A DNA stretch of 8,568 bases, from positions 1-8,568 of the forward strand of contig CAJXNA010000074.1 in assembly GCA_913056415.1 (NCBI GenBank), given 5' to 3'. How positions within the stretch are numbered: position 1 is the first letter of the stretch; the number at the start of each line of letters is the position of its first letter. A model generated the notes under the pieces. It saw only the letters and a list, made by a program, of their open reading frames with translations. It was not told where the DNA came from and did not search any database. The translations under genes and the position numbers were made by a program. Shown here one piece after another: positions 1 to 6,534 of this stretch. This DNA is from an uncultured Chloroflexota bacterium (GTDB taxonomy: Bacteria; Chloroflexota; Dehalococcoidia; SM23-28-2; RBG-16-64-32).

Positions 1-2
1 TT

Positions 3-752
3 CCCGGCCCGCCTCTTCCCAGAGGTCGCCTTCACCCTACGACACAAACCCTGCGGGATGTGCTGGACTGCTTCGTCTCCATGGGCTTCCAGGTGGTGGA
101 AGGCCCGGAGATCGAATGGGACCACTACAACTTCGAGGCGCTTCGTATTCCCCGCGATCACCCGGCCCGCGATATGTGGGACACACTGTGGATCGACTAC
201 GAGAAGGACGGCGAGCGACCGATGCTCCTCCGTACCCACACCTCGCCCAACCAGATACGTGTGATGGAGCAGATACCGGAGCCACCCGTCCGTGTTGTCG
301 TCCCGGGCAAGGTGTACCGCTACGAAGCGACCGACCCAACCCACGAGTGGATGCACATTCAGGTGGAGGGATTAGCCGTAGATGAGGGGATTAGTCTGGC
401 CGACCTGAAAGGTACGTTGGCGGACTTCGCCCGCCGCATCTTCGGTCCGGATCGCAAGGTCGCCTTTCGCTGTGACTACTTCCCGTTCGTTGAGCCGGGG
501 ATGGAGTTGCGCATCGACTGCTTCTTGTGCGGCGGAGAGGGGTGCCGCACCTGCTCCCACAGCGGCTGGATTGAGATCCTCGGCGCGGGAATGGTGCACC
601 CGGAGATACTAGATGCCGTTGGCTACGACTCCGAGCGGTACACCGGCTTCGCTTTCGGCATGGGCATTGAGCGCATCGCCATGCTCCGGCATGGTATCGA
701 GGACATCCGCCTCTTTTATTCGAACGACCTGCGCTTCTTGAGGCAGTTCTGA
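3..752 (+). CDS. pheS: Phenylalanyl-tRNA synthetase alpha subunit, 5'-truncated by window edge
   Basis: Catalytic alpha subunit of the (alpha-beta)2 cytoplasmic enzyme that charges tRNA-Phe. The frame is open from base 3, and 249 residues are visible. The usual length is about 340, so roughly the first 90-100 residues (the tRNA-binding coiled coil) lie outside. The in-frame GTG at 60 is internal: codons before it already read a family-typical HPTTQTLRDVLDCF. Class II synthetase marks follow: GPEIEWDHYNFEAL, HPARDMWDTLW, LLRTHTSPNQIR (His and Ser of the active site), the motif 2 region VYRYEATDPTHEW, a CxxC-x4-CxxC cluster before GWIEILGAGMVHP, and motif 3 GFAFGMGIERIAML. Oddity: the usual FHQxEGL reads HIQVEGL, keeping the substrate-binding Gln and Glu but not the His. 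It is followed after 9 bases by pheT and is clearly co-transcribed with it. Confidence 0.97.
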   Translation, partial: PGPPLPRGRLHPTTQTLRDVLDCFVSMGFQVVEGPEIEWDHYNFEALRIPRDHPARDMWDTLWIDYEKDGERPMLLRTHTSPNQIRVMEQIPEPPVRVVVPGKVYRYEATDPTHEWMHIQVEGLAVDEGISLADLKGTLADFARRIFGPDRKVAFRCDYFPFVEPGMELRIDCFLCGGEGCRTCSHSGWIEILGAGMVHPEILDAVGYDSERYTGFAFGMGIERIAMLRHGIEDIRLFYSNDLRFLRQF

Positions 753-761
753 GGAAGAGCA
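753..761 (+). promoter_or_regulatory. pheS-pheT junction with Shine-Dalgarno
   Basis: The pheS stop TGA is followed by GGAAGAGCA and then the pheT ATG. The purine-rich GGAAGAG supplies a ribosome-binding site and fixes the pheT start at 762. The spacing indicates a single transcript with probable translational coupling. Confidence 0.7.
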
Positions 762-3164
762 ATGCGCGTACCGCTAAAGTGGCTCTCCGAATACGTTGAC
801 CTGACCCTTGACCCCAAGCAACTGGCGGAGAGGCTGACTATGGCAGGCGCGGAGGTGAGTCAGATCATCACCACCGCCGGCGAGTGGGACGGCGTCTCCG
901 TTGGCGAGGTGGTTGACGTCTCCCAGCACCCGAACGCAGACCGGCTGGTTCTGGCCACCGTGGACCTGGGTGGAGAACGCCACACCGTAGTGTGCGGTGC
1001 TCCGAACGTGGCCGTGGGCCAGAAGGTGCCGTTCGCGCGCACCGGTGCCCACCTCATCGACGGCCGCACCGGCAAGACTACTGTCCTCAAGCCCGCCGTC
1101 ATCCGCGGGGTGGAGTCCGCGGGCATGGTCTGCTCGGAAAAGGAGCTTGGCCTCTCCGACTATCACGAGGGGATCATGGTGTTAGCTGACGATGCGCCCG
1201 TGGGGGCCCCCATCTCCACGTATCTGGGCGACGTGATCTTCGATATGGACATAACCCCTAACCGGCCTGACCTCCTGTCTATAGTGGGCGTGGCCCATGA
1301 GGCGGCCGCGCTCAGCGACGGCAGCGTCCGGGATCCGTCGGTCCAATATACCGCCGCCGCCAAGCCGATTAAGGGCCGCGCGGGCGTGGAGATCGCCGAT
1401 CCCGATCTATGCCCTCGCTATGTGGCCGCCCTTATCGAAGGGATCAAGATGGGCGAGTCGCCGTCATGGATGCAGGAGCGCCTGGTAGCCGCTGGGCTAC
1501 GGCCGATCAATAATATTGTCGACATAACAAACTATGTGATGCTGGAGCTGGGCCAGCCTTTGCATGCCTTCGACTTCAAACGGTTGCGTGAGGGTCAGAT
1601 CATAGTGCGGCGCGCCCGCCCGAACGAGACCTTGCTTCTCTTGGACGGCAGGGAGCAGAAGCTCTCGCCCGATATGCTGGTCATCGCCGACGCCGAGGCG
1701 GCTGTCGCGCTGGCCGGCGTCATGGGCGGAGTGGAGAGCGAGATCGACCAGAACACGACTACCGTGCTGCTGGAATCGGCGAACTTCCACGGGCCGAACA
1801 TCCGGCGGACGGCCGCCGCCGTCAAGGTGCGCACGGACGCCTCCCTTCGCTTCGAGAAGGGCCTCAGCCCGCAGCTGCCGCCGGTCGCCGCTCAGAGGGC
1901 CGTGAAGCTGATGGTGGAGCTCTGCGGTGGCAAGGCCGCGGCAGGCCTCATTGATGTCTATCCGAAGCGGGAGAAGGACGTCCGCGTCACGCTTTCTCAG
2001 CGGCGGCTCCACACCCTGCTGGGCATGGAGCTACCGGTGAAACGGGTGCGCCAGCTCCTCTCCTCCCTCGGTTTCTCCTGCCGTTGGGCGCCTCCCGACA
2101 GCTACGTTGTGCGTGTGCCCTACTGGCGCACCGACGTGAGCATCGCCGACGATGTCGTGGAGGAGATCGCCCGCATTGTTGGCTACGACCAGCTCCCGAC
2201 CACGCGCCTTCGCGGTGAATTTCCCCCCGTTTGGCCACAACCCCGGCGTGACCTGCGCAACAACGTCGCCGATATCCTCGTTGCTGCCGGGATGCAGGAG
2301 GTGGTCACCTACTCATTGACCAGTCTGGAGGCTCTCGCCAAAGTGCTGGCGCCCGAGGAGCTGTCCAGCGATGCGCTGCTCCGCGTCGCCAACCCGATGA
2401 GTAGGGATCAGGAGTATGCGCGGACGTCACTGCGGGCCTCGCTGCTGCAGGCCTTGGCTGATAACGTTATGCATCGTGATGATCTCACCGCTCTGTTCGA
2501 AACGGCGCGCGTCTACCTGCCGCGGCCGGACGATCTGCCGAATGAGGTTGAGACCGTCGCCGCTGTCATCAGCGGCCGGCCGCCTGGCCGCTGGGGCGAG
2601 CCGAGCGGTGAGCCTGCGGGCTTATACGAGGCGAAGTCCTATCTAGACCTGCTGTTCCGCCGCCTGGGCGTATCAGCCCAGTACGATGAGGTGACGGACT
2701 ACGCCTTTCTCCCTGGCCGTACCGCCGCCGTCGCCGTGGATGGCCAGCGCATCGGCCTAGTCGGCCAGGTGCACCCGCGGGTGGTGTCGCAGTTCGGTCT
2801 TGAGGCCCCGGTTGCGATGTTCGAGCTGGATCTGGACGCCCTCTTGCCCCACGTGAAAGAGGTGCGTCATTACCAGCCGGTGGCCCCGTACCCCTCGCTG
2901 GAGGAGGACCTTGCCGTCGTCGTTGAGTCGGATGTCCCGGCGGCGCAAGTGCAGGGCATCATCCAGCAGTCGTCGCTGGTGCGCTCGGTCCGCCTGTTCG
3001 ATGTTTACAGTGGCTCACAGGTGCCGGCTGGCAAGAAGTCGCTCGCCTTCTCCGTCTCCTACCAGGCGGCCGATCACACCCTCACCGATGAGGAGGTGCG
3101 GCGTCAGCGTGAGCATATCGTCGCCCGCCTGGGACAGGAATTGGGCGCCGTACTCAGGGGCTGA
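762..3164 (+). CDS. pheT: Phenylalanyl-tRNA synthetase beta subunit
   Basis: Beta subunit of the PheST tetramer, contributing tRNA recognition and editing. It has 800 residues, the normal bacterial length. Domains by motif: N-terminal start MRVPLKWLSEYVDL; EMAP/OB-type tRNA-binding domain at about 39-150 (HPNADRL, VVCGAPNV); linker with DMDITPNRPDLLS at about 161-173; B3/B4 editing domain at about 211-385 (NIVDITNYVMLELGQPLHAFD, VLLESANF); B5 domain at about 406-475; catalytic-like core at about 480-690 starting after EEIARIVGYDQLP and including NPMSRDQEYARTSL; C-terminal ferredoxin-fold anticodon-binding domain at about 705-799. In that last domain the usual RD before the hydrophobic strand reads EED (PSLEEDLAVVV), a small variation. 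ATG start with Shine-Dalgarno GGAAGAG. It ends 42 bases before the convergent rplT. Confidence 0.98.
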   Translation: MRVPLKWLSEYVDLTLDPKQLAERLTMAGAEVSQIITTAGEWDGVSVGEVVDVSQHPNADRLVLATVDLGGERHTVVCGAPNVAVGQKVPFARTGAHLIDGRTGKTTVLKPAVIRGVESAGMVCSEKELGLSDYHEGIMVLADDAPVGAPISTYLGDVIFDMDITPNRPDLLSIVGVAHEAAALSDGSVRDPSVQYTAAAKPIKGRAGVEIADPDLCPRYVAALIEGIKMGESPSWMQERLVAAGLRPINNIVDITNYVMLELGQPLHAFDFKRLREGQIIVRRARPNETLLLLDGREQKLSPDMLVIADAEAAVALAGVMGGVESEIDQNTTTVLLESANFHGPNIRRTAAAVKVRTDASLRFEKGLSPQLPPVAAQRAVKLMVELCGGKAAAGLIDVYPKREKDVRVTLSQRRLHTLLGMELPVKRVRQLLSSLGFSCRWAPPDSYVVRVPYWRTDVSIADDVVEEIARIVGYDQLPTTRLRGEFPPVWPQPRRDLRNNVADILVAAGMQEVVTYSLTSLEALAKVLAPEELSSDALLRVANPMSRDQEYARTSLRASLLQALADNVMHRDDLTALFETARVYLPRPDDLPNEVETVAAVISGRPPGRWGEPSGEPAGLYEAKSYLDLLFRRLGVSAQYDEVTDYAFLPGRTAAVAVDGQRIGLVGQVHPRVVSQFGLEAPVAMFELDLDALLPHVKEVRHYQPVAPYPSLEEDLAVVVESDVPAAQVQGIIQQSSLVRSVRLFDVYSGSQVPAGKKSLAFSVSYQAADHTLTDEEVRRQREHIVARLGQELGAVLRG

Positions 3165-3206
3165 GAGCAGAGGGCTGCTATGCCTTACCGTTGTGTGGGA
3201 AGGCGG
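3165..3206. terminator. Convergent gap pheT/rplT with two small hairpins
   Basis: The 42 bases between two converging operons contain AGCAG/CTGCT (3166-3170 with 3175-3179, 4-base loop) and GCCTT/AAGGC (3182-3186 with 3200-3204, with CC/GG inside). Neither is followed by a T run on either strand. These may be weak or Rho-assisted terminators serving both directions, or chance. The short gap means transcripts of the two operons may overlap at their 3' ends. Confidence 0.3.
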
Positions 3207-3566
3207 CTATCCCGCCAGCGCTGCCTTTGCGGTCTCGGTTAGCGTGGTGAAGGTGGCGGTATCCCGTACCGCTAGGTCCGCCAGCAGCTTGCGGTCGATC
3301 TCCACCTGCGCCCGTTTGAGGCCGCTCATCAGCTTCGAGTAGCTGAGGCCGTTGAGGCGCGCGGCGGCGTTGATGCGTGCTATCCACAGGCGACGGAAGT
3401 CGCCCTTGCGGTCGCGCCGGTGCTCGTAGGCGTACTGGAGCGCGTGCATGACGGATTCATTGGCCTGTTTGAACAGGCTGTGCCGCCCGGCGCGGTGGCC
3501 TTTAGCCTGTGCGATTACTTTCTTGCGGCGGCGCCTGGCGACGACGCCGCTCCTTGCTCTTGGCAA
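3207..3566 (-). CDS. rplT: 50S ribosomal protein L20
   Basis: Primary 23S rRNA-binding protein needed early in 50S assembly, and in other bacteria a repressor of its own operon. It has 119 residues, the standard length. The whole length matches the family: MPRARSGVVARRRRKK, IAQAKGHRAGRHS, the basic YAYEHRRDRKGDFRRLWIAR helix, INAAARLNGLSYS, and a C-terminal KRAQVEIDRKLLADLAV globular part. The start is TTG at 3566, fixed because MPR is the invariant beginning and the Shine-Dalgarno AGGAGAG lies correctly upstream. It is the last gene of infC-rpmI-rplT, 11 bases after the rpmI stop. Confidence 0.98.
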   Translation of the reverse strand: MPRARSGVVARRRRKKVIAQAKGHRAGRHSLFKQANESVMHALQYAYEHRRDRKGDFRRLWIARINAAARLNGLSYSKLMSGLKRAQVEIDRKLLADLAVRDTATFTTLTETAKAALAG

Positions 3567-3572
3567 CGTGCT

Positions 3573-3579
3573 CTCTCCT
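3573..3579 (-). promoter_or_regulatory. rplT ribosome-binding site
   Basis: AGGAGAG on the - strand, 6 bases before the TTG start of rplT. Its first bases overlap the TAG stop codon of rpmI (3578-3580), so termination on rpmI places the ribosome directly on the rplT signal. Confidence 0.8.
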
Positions 3580-3784
3580 ACGTGTGGTAGGGCATCAGCT
3601 TGCGGATGCGCTTGGCCTCAGCTTTGGGGACGCCCAGTTTCTGGCTGAATAGCCGTTTGGTTGCGGGCCGCTTCTTGCGACGGAAGTTGTTGATGTGGTG
3701 CTTGCGATGCGTAATCTTGCCGCGGCCGCTAACGTAGAAGCGGCGCTTGGCGCCGGAATGTGTCTTTATCTTGTACTTAGCCAA
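3578..3784 (-). CDS. rpmI: 50S ribosomal protein L35
   Basis: Small basic 50S protein of 68 residues (usual 64-66). Recognised from KYKIKTHSGAKRRFYVSGRGKI, then HRKHHINNFRRKK, and the C-terminal RIRKLMPYH. The start is TTG at 3784, giving MAKYK; no other start lies before the conserved KTHSGAKRR. Its first 8 bases overlap the end of infC, with Shine-Dalgarno GGAAGAG inside infC codons, so translation is probably coupled to that of IF3. Gene order infC-rpmI-rplT is the classical one. Confidence 0.97.
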   Translation of the reverse strand: MAKYKIKTHSGAKRRFYVSGRGKITHRKHHINNFRRKKRPATKRLFSQKLGVPKAEAKRIRKLMPYHT

Positions 3785-4346
3785 CGTGCTCTTCCACCGG
3801 AGCTTCCTTCTTCTCTTTCTCCTTAGGCGTCACTGCCTTCTTGGCCGGTGTCAGAATTACGCTGAGGAACCGTCCCTCCATGGCAGGAGGCCTCTCCATC
3901 ACCGCCGTCTCTTTCAAGCTATCCAGCGCTCTCTGCAGCACCTCGCGGCCGATTTCCGGGTGAGACATCTCCCGGCCGCGAAACATGACCGCGAGCTTTA
4001 CTTTGTCCCCCTCACCGAGAAGCCGCCCGACCAGCAACACCTTGCGATCCATATCCGCCTTGCCGATCCTTGGGCGCATGCGCACCTCATGGATCATGCC
4101 GCCTCTCTGGTGCTTGCGCGCGTCTCGTTCCCGCTTCGCCTGCTGGTATTTGTACTTACCGTAGTCAAGCACTCGGCAGACGGGGGGAGAGCCGTTCGGG
4201 TCGACCTCCACCAAGTCGAGGCCGCTCTCTCTGGCGATGCTTAGGGCTTCTTGGGTGGGAATAACCCCGTGGTTCTCGTCGTTCGCCCCAATGAGACGGA
4301 CCTCTTTGGTGCGGATCCAGTTGTTTATCCGAAGTTGTCGGACTAT
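3777..4346 (-). CDS. infC: Translation initiation factor IF-3, probable ATA start
   Basis: IF3 keeps the 30S subunit free and proofreads the start codon and initiator tRNA. Reading back from the obvious body, the frame is open only to a TGA at 4359-4361 and contains no ATG, GTG or TTG until codon 45, inside the N domain (TTG 4212-4214). The best start is ATA at 4344-4346, 6 bases after GAGAGGGG, giving 189 residues (usual 170-180). N domain at about 5-75: LRINNWIRTKEVRLI, PTQEALSIARESGLDLVEV, PPVCRVLDYGKYKY. Basic linker helix at about 62-88. C domain at about 88-168: IHEVRMRPRIG, GDKVKLAVMFRGRE, EGRFLSVILTP. The last 20 residues are a Lys/Glu-rich tail. Rare starts on infC underlie IF3 autoregulation in enterics (AUU in E. 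coli). The gene overlaps rpmI by 8 bases. Confidence 0.95.
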   Translation of the reverse strand: MVRQLRINNWIRTKEVRLIGANDENHGVIPTQEALSIARESGLDLVEVDPNGSPPVCRVLDYGKYKYQQAKRERDARKHQRGGMIHEVRMRPRIGKADMDRKVLLVGRLLGEGDKVKLAVMFRGREMSHPEIGREVLQRALDSLKETAVMERPPAMEGRFLSVILTPAKKAVTPKEKEKKEAPVEEHVG

Positions 4347-4352
4347 ACTCGT

Positions 4353-4360
4353 CCCCTCTC
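4353..4360 (-). promoter_or_regulatory. infC Shine-Dalgarno GAGAGGGG
   Basis: Purine-rich GAGAGGGG on the - strand, 6 bases before ATA 4346-4344. This spacing decides the non-standard start of infC. ACG at 4350-4352 is directly adjacent and too close to serve; no canonical start codon lies at a workable distance in frame. Confidence 0.75.
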
Positions 4361-4374
4361 AAATGATATCTGAG
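4358..4374 (-). promoter_or_regulatory. Hairpin in infC leader overlapping the Shine-Dalgarno
   Basis: On the - strand, CTCAGAT and ATTTGAG pair over 7 bp (one G-U) around an ATC triloop. The 3' arm ends in the first GAG of the infC Shine-Dalgarno. It could partly mask the site. The leader is too short for the large L20-binding leader known from Firmicutes. Confidence 0.35.
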
Positions 4375-4389
4375 CCACGGTTACTGGCC

Positions 4390-4418
4390 AATATAGCACA
4401 CTAGGGTATATCCTACAA
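4390..4418 (-). promoter_or_regulatory. Candidate promoter of infC-rpmI-rplT
   Basis: On the - strand TTGTAG (4418-4413) and TATATT (4395-4390) are separated by exactly 17 bases, and TGC directly before the -10 makes an extended -10 element (TGCTATATT). The -10 matches 5 of 6 consensus bases; the -35 is weak (3 of 6). Predicted start of transcription near 4383 leaves a leader of about 37 bases. The -35 lies 2 bases past the accB stop codon, with no terminator seen between, so read-through from accC-accB is also possible. Confidence 0.55.
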
Positions 4419-4420
4419 CG

Positions 4421-4942
4421 CTACTCCAGAACCAGAAGCGGCGTCCCCGGTTCTACGCGTTGCCCCTCCTTCACATAGACCTCGCGCACGGTGCCGGCTC
4501 TCTGGGCGCGTAGCTCGTTGTTCATCTTCATCGCCTCGATCACCATCAGCACGTCGCCCTCTACCACTTTATCGCCCGCCTTCGCATAGACGTCTACCAC
4601 GACGCCGGTCATGGGCGATAAGACCATCCAGCCGCCCGCAGGGTGCTCTTCCAGCGTCGAGTTGGCGGGCGGCGCGGGCGGCTCCCTGCGATCGTGCGTG
4701 CTCACAGCCACTGAGTAGCGATCCCAGCCGATGACGATGTCGTATCCCTCGGCTCGCTCCACCGCGAAAAGCTCATGCGGATGGTCGTCAATCAGTAATG
4801 TGTACAAGGCTGACTGGCCGACCTGCTCCAGGCGCGCGTCATGCCACTCGTCGTTGATGCGCACGCGAAGGCCGTCTGGCCCGTCATCCACCTCCACCTG
4901 CTTCAGCTCGTGGCCCAGGCGTACTAGATACTTCTCTGCCAA
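4421..4942 (-). CDS. accB: Biotin carboxyl carrier subunit of an acyl-CoA carboxylase (BT-like + biotinyl domains)
   Basis: Carries carboxybiotin between a biotin carboxylase and a carboxyltransferase. It has 173 residues. The C-terminal biotinyl domain spans about 105-173: VLSPMTGVVVDVYAKAGDKV, the biotinylation motif EAMKM with Lys139, and a closing GTPLLVLE. The first 85 residues (LRVRINDEW, LYTLLIDDHPHELFAVER, YDIVIGWDRYSVAV) look like the beta-rich BT region linking carboxylase and carrier in propionyl-CoA-type alpha chains, joined by a Pro/Ala linker. This differs from the Ala/Pro-leader of E. coli AccB, so accB is a loose symbol. Start TTG at 4942, with GGGAG 7 bases upstream; it overlaps accC by 19 bases. 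Substrate (acetyl- or propionyl-CoA, pyruvate, other) cannot be told: no carboxyltransferase gene is in the window. Confidence 0.88.
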   Translation of the reverse strand: MAEKYLVRLGHELKQVEVDDGPDGLRVRINDEWHDARLEQVGQSALYTLLIDDHPHELFAVERAEGYDIVIGWDRYSVAVSTHDRREPPAPPANSTLEEHPAGGWMVLSPMTGVVVDVYAKAGDKVVEGDVLMVIEAMKMNNELRAQRAGTVREVYVKEGQRVEPGTPLLVLE

Positions 4943-6438
4943 CCTCTCGCTCCCGCCTCCCAGCGGGCTGGCCGGTTGCGTAACCGCCAGGCGCCGGCCC
5001 GCGGCCGCTGGTCCGGCTCCGAGCTCTGTCGTTCGCCCTTGCGATGGGCCAGCACCGCCGCCGCCAGCAGCGCCACCTGCTCTTCGCGCAGACCGTTCTC
5101 CCTGCGCGCCTCGAAGCGCCTCTCGACGAAGGCTGTGTCCAGCTTGCCCTGGATGAAATGTTGGTCCTCCATTACCTGCAAATGGAAGGGGATGTTGGTG
5201 CTGACACCCACGATTTTGAATTCGCGGAGAGCCCGCCGCATCCGCTGAATCGCCTCCAGGCGTGTGCGTCCCCAGGTGCAGAGCTTGGCAATAAGTGGGT
5301 CATAGTAATGGCTGATCTCCAGCCCGTCGTACAATGCCGAGTCGACCCGAACGCCGGGGCCGCCCGGCACCGACACGAAGCTGACGATGCCCACCGACGG
5401 CAGGAAGTTGTTGAACGGGTCCTCGGCGGCGATACGGCACTCGATCGCCCATCCTTGGATGGAGACCTTTCGATAGGGCAGCTTCTCGCCCGCCGCCACC
5501 AGTATCTGATCGGCGACGAGATCTACTCCGGTAACCATCTCAGTTACCGGGTGCTCTACTTGGAGGCGAGTGTTCATCTCGAGGAAATTGGCCTGACCCT
5601 TTCGATCCACCAGGAACTCCAGAGTGCCGACGCTGGTGTAGCCGGTGGCCTTGGCCGCGCGCAGCGCCATCTCCTCAAGCTGGCGTCGTAGCGTCGGCTT
5701 AACCGCTGTGGACGGCGCCTCCTCTATCATCTTCTGATGGCGGCGCTGGATGGAACATTCGCGCTCGCCTAGGGAGACGACGTTGCCCCTGCCGTCAGCG
5801 ATGATCTGCACCTCGATGTGACGAACCGGTTCCAGGAACTTCTCCAGGTACAGCGCGCCATGTCCGAAGGCGGAGGCCGCTTCCTTGCTGGCGGCCTCCA
5901 GAGCCATAGGCAGCTCCTCCGGTCGGTATACGGTGCGCATCCCGCGCCCGCCGCCGCCTGCGGTCGCCTTAACCATGATCGGGTAGCCGATGCCGGTGGC
6001 TGCGCTGGCCGCCTTCCCCTTAGAGGTGACCTCCTCGCTCCCGGGCACCACGGGTATGCCCGCCTCCTGCATGAGCTTGCGCGCCTGCACCTTATCGCCC
6101 AGGGTGCGGATACATTCCGGCGAAGGTCCCACCCAGGTGAGGCCGGTGTCCAGGCAGGCCTGTGCGAACTCCGCGTTCTCGGCCAGGAAGCCGTAGCCGG
6201 GGTGGACAGCGTCCACGCCTGCCTTCTTGGCAACCTCGATGATCCGTTCGATGTTGAGGTAGCTCTCGCGCGCCGGCGGTGGGCCGATGAGGTACGCTTC
6301 ATCGGCGTTGCGCACGTGAAGCGAGTTACGGTCCGCTTCCGAGTAGACGGCGACGGTGGTGATGCCGATCTCACGACAGGCCCTCACGATGCGGAGGGCG
6401 ATCTCGCCGCGGTTGGCTATGAGGAGCTTCTTAAACAA
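4924..6438 (-). CDS. accC: Biotin carboxylase subunit of acyl-CoA carboxylase
   Basis: ATP-grasp enzyme that carboxylates biotin on its carrier using bicarbonate and ATP. It has 504 residues against about 450 for stand-alone AccC. N domain MFKKLLIANRGEIALRIVRA at 1-20 and HPGYGFLAENAEFA at 79-92; glycine-rich ATP lid KATAGGGGRGMR at 157-168; ERECSIQRRHQKMIEEAPS at 225-243; catalytic EMNTRLQVEHPVTE at 287-300 with Glu287, Asn289, Arg291, Glu295; ECRI (Arg335). The core ends near 442. The remaining 60 residues (REEQVALLAAAVLAHRK, then an Arg-rich GAWRLRNRPARW stretch) resemble the post-carboxylase linker of single-chain alpha subunits. Start TTG at 6438 is forced, because an in-frame TAG lies two codons upstream; no good Shine-Dalgarno is visible. 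It overlaps accB-like by 19 bases. Confidence 0.95.
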   Translation of the reverse strand: MFKKLLIANRGEIALRIVRACREIGITTVAVYSEADRNSLHVRNADEAYLIGPPPARESYLNIERIIEVAKKAGVDAVHPGYGFLAENAEFAQACLDTGLTWVGPSPECIRTLGDKVQARKLMQEAGIPVVPGSEEVTSKGKAASAATGIGYPIMVKATAGGGGRGMRTVYRPEELPMALEAASKEAASAFGHGALYLEKFLEPVRHIEVQIIADGRGNVVSLGERECSIQRRHQKMIEEAPSTAVKPTLRRQLEEMALRAAKATGYTSVGTLEFLVDRKGQANFLEMNTRLQVEHPVTEMVTGVDLVADQILVAAGEKLPYRKVSIQGWAIECRIAAEDPFNNFLPSVGIVSFVSVPGGPGVRVDSALYDGLEISHYYDPLIAKLCTWGRTRLEAIQRMRRALREFKIVGVSTNIPFHLQVMEDQHFIQGKLDTAFVERRFEARRENGLREEQVALLAAAVLAHRKGERQSSEPDQRPRAGAWRLRNRPARWEAGARGWQRSI

Positions 6439-6480
6439 GGGTGGCTAACTATTGCCCTGCTCTATGTCAATCACAAACAT

Positions 6481-6489
6481 ATTCTATCA
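6481..6489 (-). promoter_or_regulatory. Candidate extended -10 promoter for accC
   Basis: On the - strand TGATAGAAT combines the TGn extension with TAGAAT (5 of 6 matches to TATAAT), resembling the extended -10 element before infC. No good -35 hexamer lies 17 bases upstream. Predicted transcript start is about 35-40 bases before the TTG of accC. A perfect TTGACA lies further downstream but has only a poor -10 (TAGCCA) at 17 bases, which would give a nearly leaderless accC message; this is the less likely alternative. Confidence 0.35.
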
Positions 6490-6497
6490 CGCTCTTG

Positions 6498-6534
6498 TAA
6501 CACCTCTGCCGCGCCCGCAAGCAGACGATTGTTA
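6498..6534. repeat. Nested inverted repeat upstream of accC promoter
   Basis: TAACA (6498-6502) pairs with TGTTA (6530-6534), and inside it TCTGC (6505-6509) pairs with GCAGA (6521-6525) around an 11-base GC-rich loop. It lies just upstream of the candidate accC -10, where an operator or a structured 3' end of the preceding transcript would sit. There is no T run, so it is not a canonical terminator. Confidence 0.4.

Noticed and set aside
58..264. Start of pheS at GTG 60 or an independent ORF from ATG 58
   Set aside because: The pheS frame is open to the window edge and already shows conserved family residues before position 60. The ATG 58 frame is an out-of-frame shadow.
1497..2012. Antisense open frame within pheT (and similar ones at 774-1166, 2911-3342)
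   Set aside because: All lie opposite or out of frame with conserved pheT domains and show no independent coding evidence.
3165..3206. Canonical Rho-independent terminator between pheT and rplT
   Set aside because: Hairpins are short and no T run follows on either strand, so only a low-confidence entry was kept.
3777..4214. infC starting at TTG 4214
   Set aside because: This would remove 44 residues of the conserved N domain (LRINNWIRTKEVRLI and PTQEALSIA), and no Shine-Dalgarno is near it.
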